Shown here: positions 56,772-64,000 of the stretch, piece after piece
Numbering within the stretch: the first letter of the stretch is position 1
How the letters are laid out: each line of letters starts with the position of its first letter
DNA from: Carboxylicivirga marina
GTDB lineage: Bacteria > Bacteroidota > Bacteroidia > Bacteroidales > Marinilabiliaceae
DNA length: 64,000 bases
Direction of reading: 5' to 3'
NCBI RefSeq assembly: GCF_016612505.1
Contig: NZ_JAENRR010000008.1
Coordinates: 62,001-126,000, forward strand
Position numbers and translations under genes: made by a program
The notes under the pieces: model-generated
Told to the model about the DNA's origin: nothing
What the model saw: only the letters and a program-made list of their open reading frames with translations
The model's database searches: none

Positions 56772-57179
56772 CTATTCGTTTTTATTCTCTTTTACTGTTT
56801 CGTAATTTACCGGGATGATTCCATCCACCAACTCTCCTCTGATAACATACTTTTCAATGATTTCATCGGCCTTTTTATTATCTACATGACCAAAAACCAC
56901 AGGGTCGTTACCTGGTAGAGTTACTTCAATGGTAGGTTCTGCGTGGCAGTAACCCATACATCCGGTTTGAGTAACTATGGCATCTATTGCCTGACGATCC
57001 ATTTCTTCAATCATATGGTTCATCACTTCTTTTGCTCCTGAAGCAATACCACAGGTAGCCATCGACACTTTTACCTGAACCATTTTTTCAGGATTGTCGC
57101 TCTTCTCACGCAGACTTACTTTAGTCTGCAATTCTTCGCGCATTTTGCGCAAATCAGCCAGAGATTTTACTTTTGACAT
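56772..57179 (-). CDS. Thioredoxin-like [2Fe-2S] ferredoxin protein
   Basis: A 135-residue protein with a thioredoxin-like [2Fe-2S] fold: CGIASGAKEV and CMGYCHAEP provide the four cysteine positions in the CX-type spacing of HydB N-termini. Such stand-alone copies lie between HydB and the regulatory genes in clostridial and Thermotoga clusters. Starts 12 bp before hydB, so the products probably work together; an electron-transfer accessory role is inferred. Confidence 0.85.
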   Translation of the reverse strand: MSKVKSLADLRKMREELQTKVSLREKSDNPEKMVQVKVSMATCGIASGAKEVMNHMIEEMDRQAIDAIVTQTGCMGYCHAEPTIEVTLPGNDPVVFGHVDNKKADEIIEKYVIRGELVDGIIPVNYETVKENKNE

Positions 57180-57243
57180 AGCGATTGGTTATTATTAATT
57201 ACACATTCCTTTATATAGTCTGGTACCTGAATAAATCAGGCTC

Positions 57244-57789
57244 TTAATCAAATTCTATCTTTAATTCCTTTAAATTCTCTTCAATCATTTCTTTTAAAAA
57301 ACTTGTCACTTTTGGTAAGCGTATATCCACATCTCCCATTACCTCTTTCACCTCATTGGTACTTATGGCAAATTCGTCTTCACCTCGCTTAACTTCAAAT
57401 TGCAGGTTAACTCCATCGTTACCAGTCATCATCATGGCGGCTGTTGAAGCCAAATCACCCATTGGCGGTCGATCGATGTGTAAGCGACCAAACTTGGCAG
57501 TTAAGATCGTTCCTTCACCTATCTTCGACTCCAACGTCATTTGACCATCTGTCAGCTCTGCATTTTGAAGAATTAACGGAATACCCATACCAACTTTACG
57601 AGTCGTTCGTGATGTGTAGAACGGATCACTTACACTTTTTAGAGTCTCTTCGTCCATTCCTGTTCCATCGTCTTTAACCGAAATAGTCAACCACTGCTCT
57701 TCAATAACAATGGAGAGTTCAACATTAGCCGCTTTAGCTCTTACTGAGTTTTGGACGATGTCCATGATATGCATTGATAAATCCTTCAT
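57244..57789 (-). CDS. HATPase-domain protein of the hydrogenase cluster
   Basis: A 181-residue GHKL ATPase: IVQNSVRAKAANVELSI (N box), DDGTGMDEETL (G1), KVGMGIPLI (G2) and GEGTILTAKF. It has no dimerisation/phosphoacceptor histidine domain and no transmembrane segment. Homologous small ATPases occur next to HydABC in Thermotoga and clostridia. Could phosphorylate a partner protein or bind ATP as a switch (inference). Its ATG overlaps the stop of the PHP gene (TAATG). Confidence 0.85.
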   Translation of the reverse strand: MKDLSMHIMDIVQNSVRAKAANVELSIVIEEQWLTISVKDDGTGMDEETLKSVSDPFYTSRTTRKVGMGIPLILQNAELTDGQMTLESKIGEGTILTAKFGRLHIDRPPMGDLASTAAMMMTGNDGVNLQFEVKRGEDEFAISTNEVKEVMGDVDIRLPKVTSFLKEMIEENLKELKIEFD

Positions 57790-58532
57790 TACCTTAACTC
57801 CACAACTTTTCTTCCTTCTTCTTGATGGAATGCCATTTTGAGTTCTCCAAAACTCGCTTCTGCCAATTCAATAACAGAATAGTGCGTGCCAATCTGTTCA
57901 GGGAAATGTGCATCTGATGAGCGGATAACGGTATATTGTTTTAACTCGGGATGCTTTACTATTTGTTCTTCAACATCAACCCTTGCACTCATTCCGATAG
58001 CATCGGGTGTAATGTCAAAAGGCATAAAACCTAACTGACTATACACACTATAGCTTGGCCGAAAAATATGCGCAGGAATAAACAAACCATTTAACTCCCT
58101 CACCTTTTGCTCTATCTCATCGATGGATTGGTTTAAAGCGCTTATCAACAAACGCTCTTCCTGCCCTTGTATCTCCTCATTTTCATTCACCCATACCTGG
58201 TGACCAAACTTGTCGGTATCATTTTCAATATTCGGCAAGTGCTCATCCAGGTATTTTTGGAAAGCTTCAAGTTTTTCAAAATTTTCAAAGAACGTTAAAC
58301 AGTGAACTTCTTCTTTAGTGGTCACTTCAGCACCACATATTACTGTTAATCCTTTTTCTTTTCCAACCCTATATACCTCAGCACATTGTCTGGTACTGTT
58401 ATGGTCGGTTATTCCTATTATATCTAATCCTCGCTCCAGAGCTGTTTTAACAATCATGCCTGGACTCATCTCTAAACTTCCGCAAGGAGATAAGACGGTA
58501 TGCATGTGCAAATCGGCTTTAAAGCGTTTCAT
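57789..58532 (-). CDS. PHP-domain phosphoesterase
   Basis: A 247-residue PHP protein: DLHMHTVLSPCGSL, GITDHNSTRQC, GAEVTTKEEVHCL, PAHIFRPSYS and RSSDAHFPEQIG give the metal-binding histidines and aspartates of the TrpH/YciV-like group, phosphatases or nucleases acting on small nucleotides. In hydrogenase clusters its substrate is unknown. Translationally coupled to the following HATPase gene by a 1-bp overlap. Confidence 0.88.
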   Translation of the reverse strand: MKRFKADLHMHTVLSPCGSLEMSPGMIVKTALERGLDIIGITDHNSTRQCAEVYRVGKEKGLTVICGAEVTTKEEVHCLTFFENFEKLEAFQKYLDEHLPNIENDTDKFGHQVWVNENEEIQGQEERLLISALNQSIDEIEQKVRELNGLFIPAHIFRPSYSVYSQLGFMPFDITPDAIGMSARVDVEEQIVKHPELKQYTVIRSSDAHFPEQIGTHYSVIELAEASFGELKMAFHQEEGRKVVELR

Positions 58533-58538
58533 TTTTTA

Positions 58539-58621
58539 GTATCAAGTATCAAGATTATTAGTACTAAGATTTAATGACAGCTTGCAAATTGTCTTGTGTC
58601 TTACATCTTGAATCTATTATC
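58539..58621. repeat. Heptamer-phased inverted array H3 (PHP-DRTGG gap)
   Basis: Left words GTATCAA, GTATCAA, GATTATTA (one 8-mer), GTACTAA, GATTTAA; right words AATTGTC, TTGTGTC, TTACATC, TTGAATC, TATTATC. Same GNNNNAA / TTNNNNC mirror rule as H2, with a 12-nt centre. Confidence 0.7.
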
Positions 58622-58955
58622 TCTCGTTTAATAATTTGTACAATTCACCAGATAATTCAAACGCTTCCATCGATGAACTCAAAAGCGGAATACCTTCATC
58701 ATTGCTCTGGCTTATTGTATTCTCATCAGCTTCTAAATCTTTAACGATAATAACGGCTGCTACTTCTTTTAATGACGCCACGGCCATTACATTGCGGTGT
58801 GTTTGAAGGGTTATCCACACTTGTCCTTCATCCACATTGCCCATTACATCGCTTAATAAGTCAGATGTATAACCACCTGTTACTTCATTTTGAAGGCCTT
58901 CATCTCCTCCTGTAACTTTAAGATTAAGCTTTTCTATAATGTCAGAAACTTTCAT
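58617..58955 (-). CDS. DRTGG-domain protein
   Basis: A 112-residue DRTGG-like protein: DIIEKLNLKVTGGDEGLQNEVTGGYTSDLLSDV followed by EGQVWITLQTHRNVMAVASL and a C-terminal helix. DRTGG domains, also seen in phosphotransacetylases and CBS proteins, probably bind a ligand or mediate protein contact. A second copy lies at 60760-61116. Overlaps the end of the preceding hydrogenase-like gene by 14 bp. Confidence 0.82.
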   Translation of the reverse strand: MKVSDIIEKLNLKVTGGDEGLQNEVTGGYTSDLLSDVMGNVDEGQVWITLQTHRNVMAVASLKEVAAVIIVKDLEADENTISQSNDEGIPLLSSSMEAFELSGELYKLLNER

Positions 58956-60321
58956 TTTTTGCTCCTTTTTTCTTACAATCTTTTTCTAAACGATCTTTTC
59001 CCCATGTCTTTTCTATTATTCGAATCGAATGTTGGGGATCTAATTTCTTAGTTTTTTCCATCATTCGCTGAACGAATACACAATTGGATAAGTGTGATTC
59101 TTTACGAACAATATCTTTAGCCAGGCTCTCACAGCTTGGGGCTCCACAAGCTCCACAATCAATCCCTGGTAAATAACACATCATTCGACGAACGCGTTCC
59201 ATCTTTTTAAGTGCTATTCCCATATCTTCATCTAACACCATCATTGATCGAGGCTCAATGCTTCCCACATCAATATTATCACGAATTAACTGCTTATGAC
59301 TATCTGAAATATTAAGCACATATTTACCACTCGACGCAATTCTATCGGCTCTGTTTTTTAAACGCTCAACTGTCAAAAATCTGTTTTCGGTTAGTAAAAC
59401 TCCTCCAGCACAGCTCTCATCACATGCGCGCAGCTCTAAAAAGTCAACATTTATAATTTCATCATTCTCTACTTTTTCAAGAAAAGAGATAACATTATGA
59501 ATTTCGTCTATCGCTAAGCATCGGCCCGCCATATGACTGGCTTCACCATCAGTCAAGCTCCAGTTTAATCCTTTAGGAGATAAATAAGGAACTGTTTCTT
59601 GGCAAACATCAGTAGTTTCTGAGCGGGTTTTTAGCACATGATACACTTTATTGTAAAGAAAGTCCATATTAATAACTCCATCAACATTAGACATTTCATC
59701 ACCCACAGGGCTCTTTACTGTTGCAATTTTTGAAGCACATGGCGTAACGTAAAACACGCCAATTTCGTCGAAACTTTTGCCTTCCTCTTGTAATAACTCA
59801 CGATAATAAAGTGCAGTACTATCAATAGGAGGCTTTACTGGTATAATATTGTTAACAAGCCCTGGGAAGCGGACCTGAATTAAACGAACAATGGAAGGAC
59901 AAAAGGCACTTATCATAGGCTTATCCCTATCAGACTTAAGCCCTTCGAGCATAGATTCATTGATTACATCAACCGTGGCTTCAGCAGGCACTACATGAGT
60001 AAAACCTAAGCCTTTTAATACATCAATAATATCACACTCTTTAATATGCTTCGAAAACTGGCCAATAAATACGGATGGCAAAATGGCCACTCGATGTTTG
60101 TAGTTAAATATCTTTTCAAAGTCATCTTGCTCAACATAGAAAGCGTCAACCGGACAAGCTTTCATGCACTCACCACAATCAACACACCAGTTTTTTCGGA
60201 TAGAGGCAACTCCATCACGTATACGAATGGCATCAGTCGGACAAACGTTCATACAATGGGTACATCCATAGCACAAATCTTTATCAACCTTTAATGCATG
60301 ATAAAACTGTTGATCGCTCAT
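58942..60321 (-). CDS. Divergent [FeFe]-hydrogenase-like (putative sensory) protein with Fes4 motif
   Basis: A 459-residue protein: dicluster ferredoxin CYGCTHCMNVCP and CVDCGECMKACP, then the H-cluster domain with AFCPS (Cys 141), TPCASKIA (Cys 195) and ACDESCAGG (Cys 300, Cys 304), and a C-terminal CGACGAPSC...C site (Fes4). All four ligand cysteines remain, but the proton-shuttle cysteine is Phe 140 and the MPC-x-x-K-x-x-E glutamate is missing. This fits the putative sensory or group D class reported from Thermotoga and Thermoanaerobacter. Likely low-activity H2 or redox sensor. Confidence 0.88.
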   Translation of the reverse strand: MSDQQFYHALKVDKDLCYGCTHCMNVCPTDAIRIRDGVASIRKNWCVDCGECMKACPVDAFYVEQDDFEKIFNYKHRVAILPSVFIGQFSKHIKECDIIDVLKGLGFTHVVPAEATVDVINESMLEGLKSDRDKPMISAFCPSIVRLIQVRFPGLVNNIIPVKPPIDSTALYYRELLQEEGKSFDEIGVFYVTPCASKIATVKSPVGDEMSNVDGVINMDFLYNKVYHVLKTRSETTDVCQETVPYLSPKGLNWSLTDGEASHMAGRCLAIDEIHNVISFLEKVENDEIINVDFLELRACDESCAGGVLLTENRFLTVERLKNRADRIASSGKYVLNISDSHKQLIRDNIDVGSIEPRSMMVLDEDMGIALKKMERVRRMMCYLPGIDCGACGAPSCESLAKDIVRKESHLSNCVFVQRMMEKTKKLDPQHSIRIIEKTWGKDRLEKDCKKKGAKNESF

Positions 60322-60333
60322 AGCTCTTACTTC

Positions 60334-60750
60334 TTAACTTGTCAATTTAGTTGTTAGCTCAACTACTGTTCCTTCACCTACTTTACTTGTTATATCAATT
60401 ATATCAGCATTCCTCTTCATATTAGGCAATCCCATGCCAGCTCCAAATCCCATTTCTCGCACCATAGCTGATGCTGTTGAATACCCCACCTGCATGGCTA
60501 AATCGATATCAGGAATCCCTGGCCCTTCATCTACTATTTTAATGTAAATCCGATTCGTATCAATATCGACCAATACATTTCCTTTATAAGCATGAGCCAC
60601 TACATTTACCTCCCCTTCGTACAAGGCTACCACAATACGCTTTATAATCTTTGGGTCAACATTAAGTTGTTTGAGTACCTTTTTAACGCCACTGGCAGCA
60701 TTACCTGCCTTCGCAAAATTACCTCCTTCAACTTCGTAGCTAAACTCCAT
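60334..60750 (-). CDS. RsbW/SpoIIAB-like anti-sigma serine kinase
   Basis: A 138-residue GHKL kinase: ALYEGEVNVVAHAY (N box), KIVDEGPGIPDIDLA (G1) and GFGAGMGLPNMKRNADII (G2), with the length and order of SpoIIAB/RsbW. Such kinases bind sigma factors or phosphorylate STAS proteins. A PP2C phosphatase of the matching SpoIIE type is encoded upstream, but no STAS or sigma gene is near, so the target may be a DRTGG protein (inference). Confidence 0.88.
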   Translation of the reverse strand: MEFSYEVEGGNFAKAGNAASGVKKVLKQLNVDPKIIKRIVVALYEGEVNVVAHAYKGNVLVDIDTNRIYIKIVDEGPGIPDIDLAMQVGYSTASAMVREMGFGAGMGLPNMKRNADIIDITSKVGEGTVVELTTKLTS

Positions 60751-60759
60751 ATCTGCAAA

Positions 60760-61116
60760 TCAATAAATTGGGTTAACGCCAGATTCGAACAACACTCCAA
60801 TGGTTCTAAACATCGAATACTGACACTCAATAAGTACTGTATTGTTTTCGTCAGCAACCTCAATCATTTCAGGAGTTACTTTTTTTCCTCTTACAAAAAC
60901 AACGCAATTGATATCAGCCATTTCAGCCGTTCTCACCGTTTGCATATTCGTTAAGCCAGTTATTAATACCAACTGTTCTGATTCTAGTGTTAATACATCA
61001 CTCATTAAGTCACTTGCAAATGCATAGTTAATTTCATTATCAACAAACTGCTCACCGCAAACAACACGAGCATCCAGAAGCTCTGCTATCTTTCTTATTT
61101 TAAATGATGACGCCAT
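60760..61116 (-). CDS. DRTGG-domain protein
   Basis: A 118-residue relative of the protein at 58617-58955, with AELLDARVVCGEQFVDNEINYAFASDLMSDVL and QLVLITGLTNMQTVRTAEMADINCVVFVRGK. DRTGG class; no enzyme motif. First gene after the 265-bp gap and therefore perhaps the start of an independent transcript. Probably a ligand-binding or docking protein for the kinase and phosphatase (inference). Confidence 0.82.
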   Translation of the reverse strand: MASSFKIRKIAELLDARVVCGEQFVDNEINYAFASDLMSDVLTLESEQLVLITGLTNMQTVRTAEMADINCVVFVRGKKVTPEMIEVADENNTVLIECQYSMFRTIGVLFESGVNPIY

Positions 61117-61347
61117 ACTTTTTAGTCTTAGCTGGATTTAATTAGCAAACTATTAAAGAAATATTTCCCGAATACAAGAACAAACTAATACTAATATACC
61201 GAGAAAAAAAAGGTCAGATGTTGGTTTTCGGCAATACAGAACAAGTCTAAATTAAAATGCAACAAATCAGCTATTAAGAGAATAAATGACTTTCAATTCG
61301 AAAGGCCTATTAGTATTTGAGCGTCAAATTATAACGAAGTTTTAATC

Positions 61348-61363
61348 CATGATTTAGATCATG
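61348..61363. promoter_or_regulatory. CRP/FNR-type palindrome upstream of the hydrogenase gene run
   Basis: CATGATTTAGATCATG keeps the TGAT-N4-ATCA core of CRP/FNR-family sites and is a perfect 6-4-6 palindrome. A minus-strand -7-like ATAATTTG lies at 61325-61332, placing the site about 35-40 bp above a possible start, where class II activators bind. The rest of the 61117-61381 gap holds no gene. Confidence 0.5.
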
Positions 61364-61381
61364 TTTACTATCAATTAATGC

Positions 61382-62572
61382 CTACATATACTCTATAGTG
61401 ACGTCTTTAAGAAACTTCTCTTCGAGCAAGCGTACAACGCGCTTAACCACAGTACGTCGAATCTCTAACTCAACAGGCAAATTAGGATCTTGATGGGCAA
61501 CGTTAATACGTGTTCCATTCAGAATATGAATACGATCACTTTCGAAAAGCATTTTGATTATCTGGTCGGCTGGCCCGTTACCTAATCGACTATTAACTGT
61601 ATAACTTTCGAGAATTCGTGCAACTTTCCCCAGAGTTAAAATCCCTTCAGTTACCAAACTAATTCCTTCCATAAATGAAACAGGCGGCAATTCACTATCT
61701 TCTGAATCTAAACCAGCATCAAACTTTAAGGCCAGCTCGCGAGCCACCACCTCAGCCGTGGTACCACCGGCTATTATTTTCCGGCCTTTAAAGCGTTTAA
61801 CTTTTAGCGAAAATTCAAAATCATTGTGTTCTTCAAATGGCGGCCCGGTTATCAATAACAATTTACGAGGTTCACGATAATATATTACACCACAAGAGGT
61901 ATCGTCTTTTGGTTTATCACCATCGTGCAACTGAGCCATATTAATGACTTTTTGTGCCAATTTACCCGATGATGCAAAAGGTGTATACTTTACAATTTTC
62001 CTGACGTATTCGCCCAAATCTTCACGACTCCAACCAAAGGGAAAAGCACGTGTTCCCATACCCGATTGAACAACACCATCTGACCAAAAGAAGATACGAT
62101 CTTCAAGCTGTGCCTTAAATTTACAAATCCTAAGCTTTTTACCTTTATTCTGCTCACTTTCCAAAACCAAATCTTCCCACCCAGGATCTAATTCGGTTTG
62201 CCCACGCATGATCAAGCACAATGGATTATCATACTCAACAATGGTAGTAGTTCCATCGTCTTCAATATCAATAATAGTAAAAGTACTATAGCTCACCTTT
62301 CGTACACTACACACAGGTAAGGTATTCATTATAATTTCAGCCGTTCGGGCAACTTCGCGGTGCTCAATGGTAAAGTTCATGGCCATAGAAGCAGTTAATG
62401 TAGCCAAAACATTGGCCTTAACTCCACTACCCATTCCATCAGAGAGAACAGCAATAATCCGTCCCTCCTCCTTAATTCTTTGGGAGAGGAAGACATCGCC
62501 GCATATAATTTCACCTACATGATTATTCTGGCGACATTCAACATCTATGAAGAAACTATTTTCCAGTTCCAT
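61382..62572 (-). CDS. SpoIIE-type PP2C serine phosphatase
   Basis: A 396-residue PP2C phosphatase with metal-binding LSDGMGSG, SDGVVQSGM and DDTSCGV, so the core looks intact. The C-terminal part (about 230-396) is a separate domain with LLLITGPPFEEHNDFE and GRKIIAGGTTAEVVARELA that I do not recognise. No transmembrane segment. Overlaps the sensory hydrogenase gene by 17 bp; pairing with sensory [FeFe] hydrogenases is known for group C3. It probably dephosphorylates a partner of the RsbW-like kinase. Confidence 0.9.
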   Translation of the reverse strand: MELENSFFIDVECRQNNHVGEIICGDVFLSQRIKEEGRIIAVLSDGMGSGVKANVLATLTASMAMNFTIEHREVARTAEIIMNTLPVCSVRKVSYSTFTIIDIEDDGTTTIVEYDNPLCLIMRGQTELDPGWEDLVLESEQNKGKKLRICKFKAQLEDRIFFWSDGVVQSGMGTRAFPFGWSREDLGEYVRKIVKYTPFASSGKLAQKVINMAQLHDGDKPKDDTSCGVIYYREPRKLLLITGPPFEEHNDFEFSLKVKRFKGRKIIAGGTTAEVVARELALKFDAGLDSEDSELPPVSFMEGISLVTEGILTLGKVARILESYTVNSRLGNGPADQIIKMLFESDRIHILNGTRINVAHQDPNLPVELEIRRTVVKRVVRLLEEKFLKDVTIEYM

Positions 62573-64000
62573 GTTCTCCTAATTGCTGTGCTTCAATGAT
62601 ACTATTAAGTGTTTTTTCGGTTTTTGAGGCACTTTCACCTAATAAAAATGCAATCTGTTGCACTGTTTCCAGATTCTCTTTAATAACATCCTGAGCTCGC
62701 TTAATCACTTCTTCTTTACGCACTTCAGGTGTTACCAAATCACGAATAATACCTCCGACAATTTCATTTCGTTTAATCGTAAAAACAGAAACATTAAATA
62801 TTGAATCATTATAATCGACATCTCGGTCCAAAACATCCTGCCCCGATTGTAACACAGTAGAAAAAACCTTATGAAATTCGACTAAACTCTTTAATTCTGC
62901 ACCCTTAAGACCGGGGATTACTTCGGCAATCTCTTTAGCATCATCGCCCAACATTTCAACAAATCGCTGATTGGCTTCAATCACATTTAAATTGCTATCA
63001 ACAATAACTACACCTGCTCTTAATTTATTAAGCATAGCAGTTGTGGTTTCAGCAGCTTCTTTGGCTAAGCCTTCTTCCTGACGTGCCTTTTCTTCACTCT
63101 TAACCAAAGCTTCCTGCGACTTTTTAAATTTTTCGTTAGATGCATTTACCTTATTGACGTATGAGCGCAATTTCTTAATTGAAAAAGTATAACACTGTTC
63201 ATAATCAGTTAAGCCTTGCAAATGTGCCACTGCAAATTCACTACATGTAGGATAACCACAAGCTCCACAACCTAGCTGATCTTCTCTTTTTGATTTACCC
63301 ATATCAGCCAAAATCACATCAACCTCAACTTTTGTGGGTACTGGCAAACGCAGATCTTTAGTCCTATAACTACGCGATAAGTCCAAATTTTTGAATTCTT
63401 CGATATCCAAACGCCATTGATAGGCATCAATGGCCTTCATTCGCTTATTTACATATTTGATAACTTGTGAACGTCGTGTGAATTTTTTTCCTCCTTGAGA
63501 CATTCCCGGGCCCTGAATACAGCCCTTGCAATAAAAAAGATCGAGGTGTTGATTAAGTTGATTCTCCGACTTAAATTCCTTAATAGATTGTAAAAAATTA
63601 GTACGACCTTCGGTAATGAGTATATCGCCCTCAAGCAGTCCCTGATTAATATCAACCGCCTGAAAAAGACCATGAGAAATGGGAAACAGCCCGCCCTTTC
63701 TTCCTAATGGTGGATCAAACTCACTAAACTCTACAGTATTTTCAGTAATCCCTTTTTTTGCAAATAATTCTCTTAATTCTATAAATGTCAGTACTCCATC
63801 CACATGCCCATCGGTATGATAAAAGTGCTTTGCCTCATCCTTAGCCGCTGTACAGGCTGTTAAATATACCACTTTCAGATCATCGCTATATCGACTATGC
63901 AATACCTTTGACATGGCAATATAAGGCGGAACAATTGGCGCCAGATTATCTACCAACTCAGGCTCCTGTTTCTCAATATAATTAACAACAGGTGGGCACT
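62556..64000 (-). CDS. hydS: Sensory [FeFe] hydrogenase HydS with PAS domain (5' end outside window)
   Basis: The frame runs off the right edge, so the N-terminal ferredoxin part is missing; the TTG at 63956 is not a real start because CPPVVNYIEK, the first H-cluster motif, continues upstream. Present are LTACTAAKDEA (second motif), FYCKGCIQGPGM (third, C-x2-C rather than C-x3-C), Fes4 CGACGYPTC...C, a coiled coil and a PAS domain (GVVIVDSNLNVIEANQRFVEML). The base before CPPVV leaves Lys, Glu or Gln where catalytic enzymes have the shuttle cysteine. A group C sensory enzyme that signals through the linked phosphatase (inference). Confidence 0.88.
   Translation of the reverse strand, partial: CPPVVNYIEKQEPELVDNLAPIVPPYIAMSKVLHSRYSDDLKVVYLTACTAAKDEAKHFYHTDGHVDGVLTFIELRELFAKKGITENTVEFSEFDPPLGRKGGLFPISHGLFQAVDINQGLLEGDILITEGRTNFLQSIKEFKSENQLNQHLDLFYCKGCIQGPGMSQGGKKFTRRSQVIKYVNKRMKAIDAYQWRLDIEEFKNLDLSRSYRTKDLRLPVPTKVEVDVILADMGKSKREDQLGCGACGYPTCSEFAVAHLQGLTDYEQCYTFSIKKLRSYVNKVNASNEKFKKSQEALVKSEEKARQEEGLAKEAAETTTAMLNKLRAGVVIVDSNLNVIEANQRFVEMLGDDAKEIAEVIPGLKGAELKSLVEFHKVFSTVLQSGQDVLDRDVDYNDSIFNVSVFTIKRNEIVGGIIRDLVTPEVRKEEVIKRAQDVIKENLETVQQIAFLLGESASKTEKTLNSIIEAQQLGEHGTGK

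Overview
The window looks like the chromosome of an anaerobic or facultatively fermentative member of the Bacteroidota, probably Marinilabiliales or Bacteroidales. The evidence is an AT-rich genome with a SusC/SusD pair driven by an ECF sigma/FecR cascade, many lipoproteins with short Bacteroidota-type lipoboxes, TAnnTTTG-type promoters, weak Shine-Dalgarno signals, and an [FeFe]-hydrogenase region. The order-level placement is inference. No rRNA, tRNA, CRISPR array, phage or intact insertion sequence was seen.

Layout. (1) 1-6.2 kb, plus strand: a group that fits cell-wall sugar recovery, with a DUF4922/HIT-like protein cut by the left edge, a double-GNAT acetyltransferase, a SpoIID/LytB protein, an AmpG-like permease and a NagX-like membrane acyltransferase. 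A 252-bp array with an exact 21-bp period lies after the GNAT gene. (2) 6.3-11.1 kb: a phosphoesterase lipoprotein, then DUF3299 protein, ABC ATPase and FtsX/MacB-type permease with a His-rich loop (possible zinc link), then an outer-membrane barrel gene broken by one in-frame TAG. (3) 11.1-23 kb: mixed housekeeping and envelope genes (DUF4136, aldo/keto reductase, royal-jelly-like lipoprotein, ferredoxin-nitroreductase, ABC exporter, cysteine desulfidase family, NhaC antiporter) with a 1.4-kb gene-free stretch full of palindromes.

(4) 23-36.1 kb, minus strand: a beta-glucan/cellobiose utilisation locus. A Nudix-type regulator, a GPH sugar transporter and a GH94 phosphorylase form one operon. 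ECF sigma, FecR, a SusC with STN domain, and SusD form the uptake arm. The locus ends in a deletion scar where the first ~115 codons of a GH3 glucosidase run directly into the middle of a PD40-repeat gene. (5) 36.6-50.8 kb: chemoreceptor, DUF2892 protein, PII-like protein plus RND/MFP/TolC efflux operon, a MITE-like inverted-repeat element, CvfB-like S1 protein, acyl-CoA dehydrogenase and a surface protein.

(6) 50.9-64 kb, minus strand: hydG maturase, then (in transcription order from the right edge) a sensory PAS-[FeFe] hydrogenase cut by the window, SpoIIE-type phosphatase, DRTGG protein, RsbW-like kinase, a second divergent [FeFe]-hydrogenase-like protein, another DRTGG protein, PHP phosphoesterase, HATPase protein, a [2Fe-2S] protein and the bifurcating-type hydrogenase HydB-HydA-HydC. 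It reads as a catalytic H2 enzyme packaged with its own H2/redox sensing and a partner-switch-like relay. Two gaps in this operon and one in the efflux operon hold hairpins built of 7-nt words in strict phase, the most unusual non-coding signal here besides the 21-bp array.
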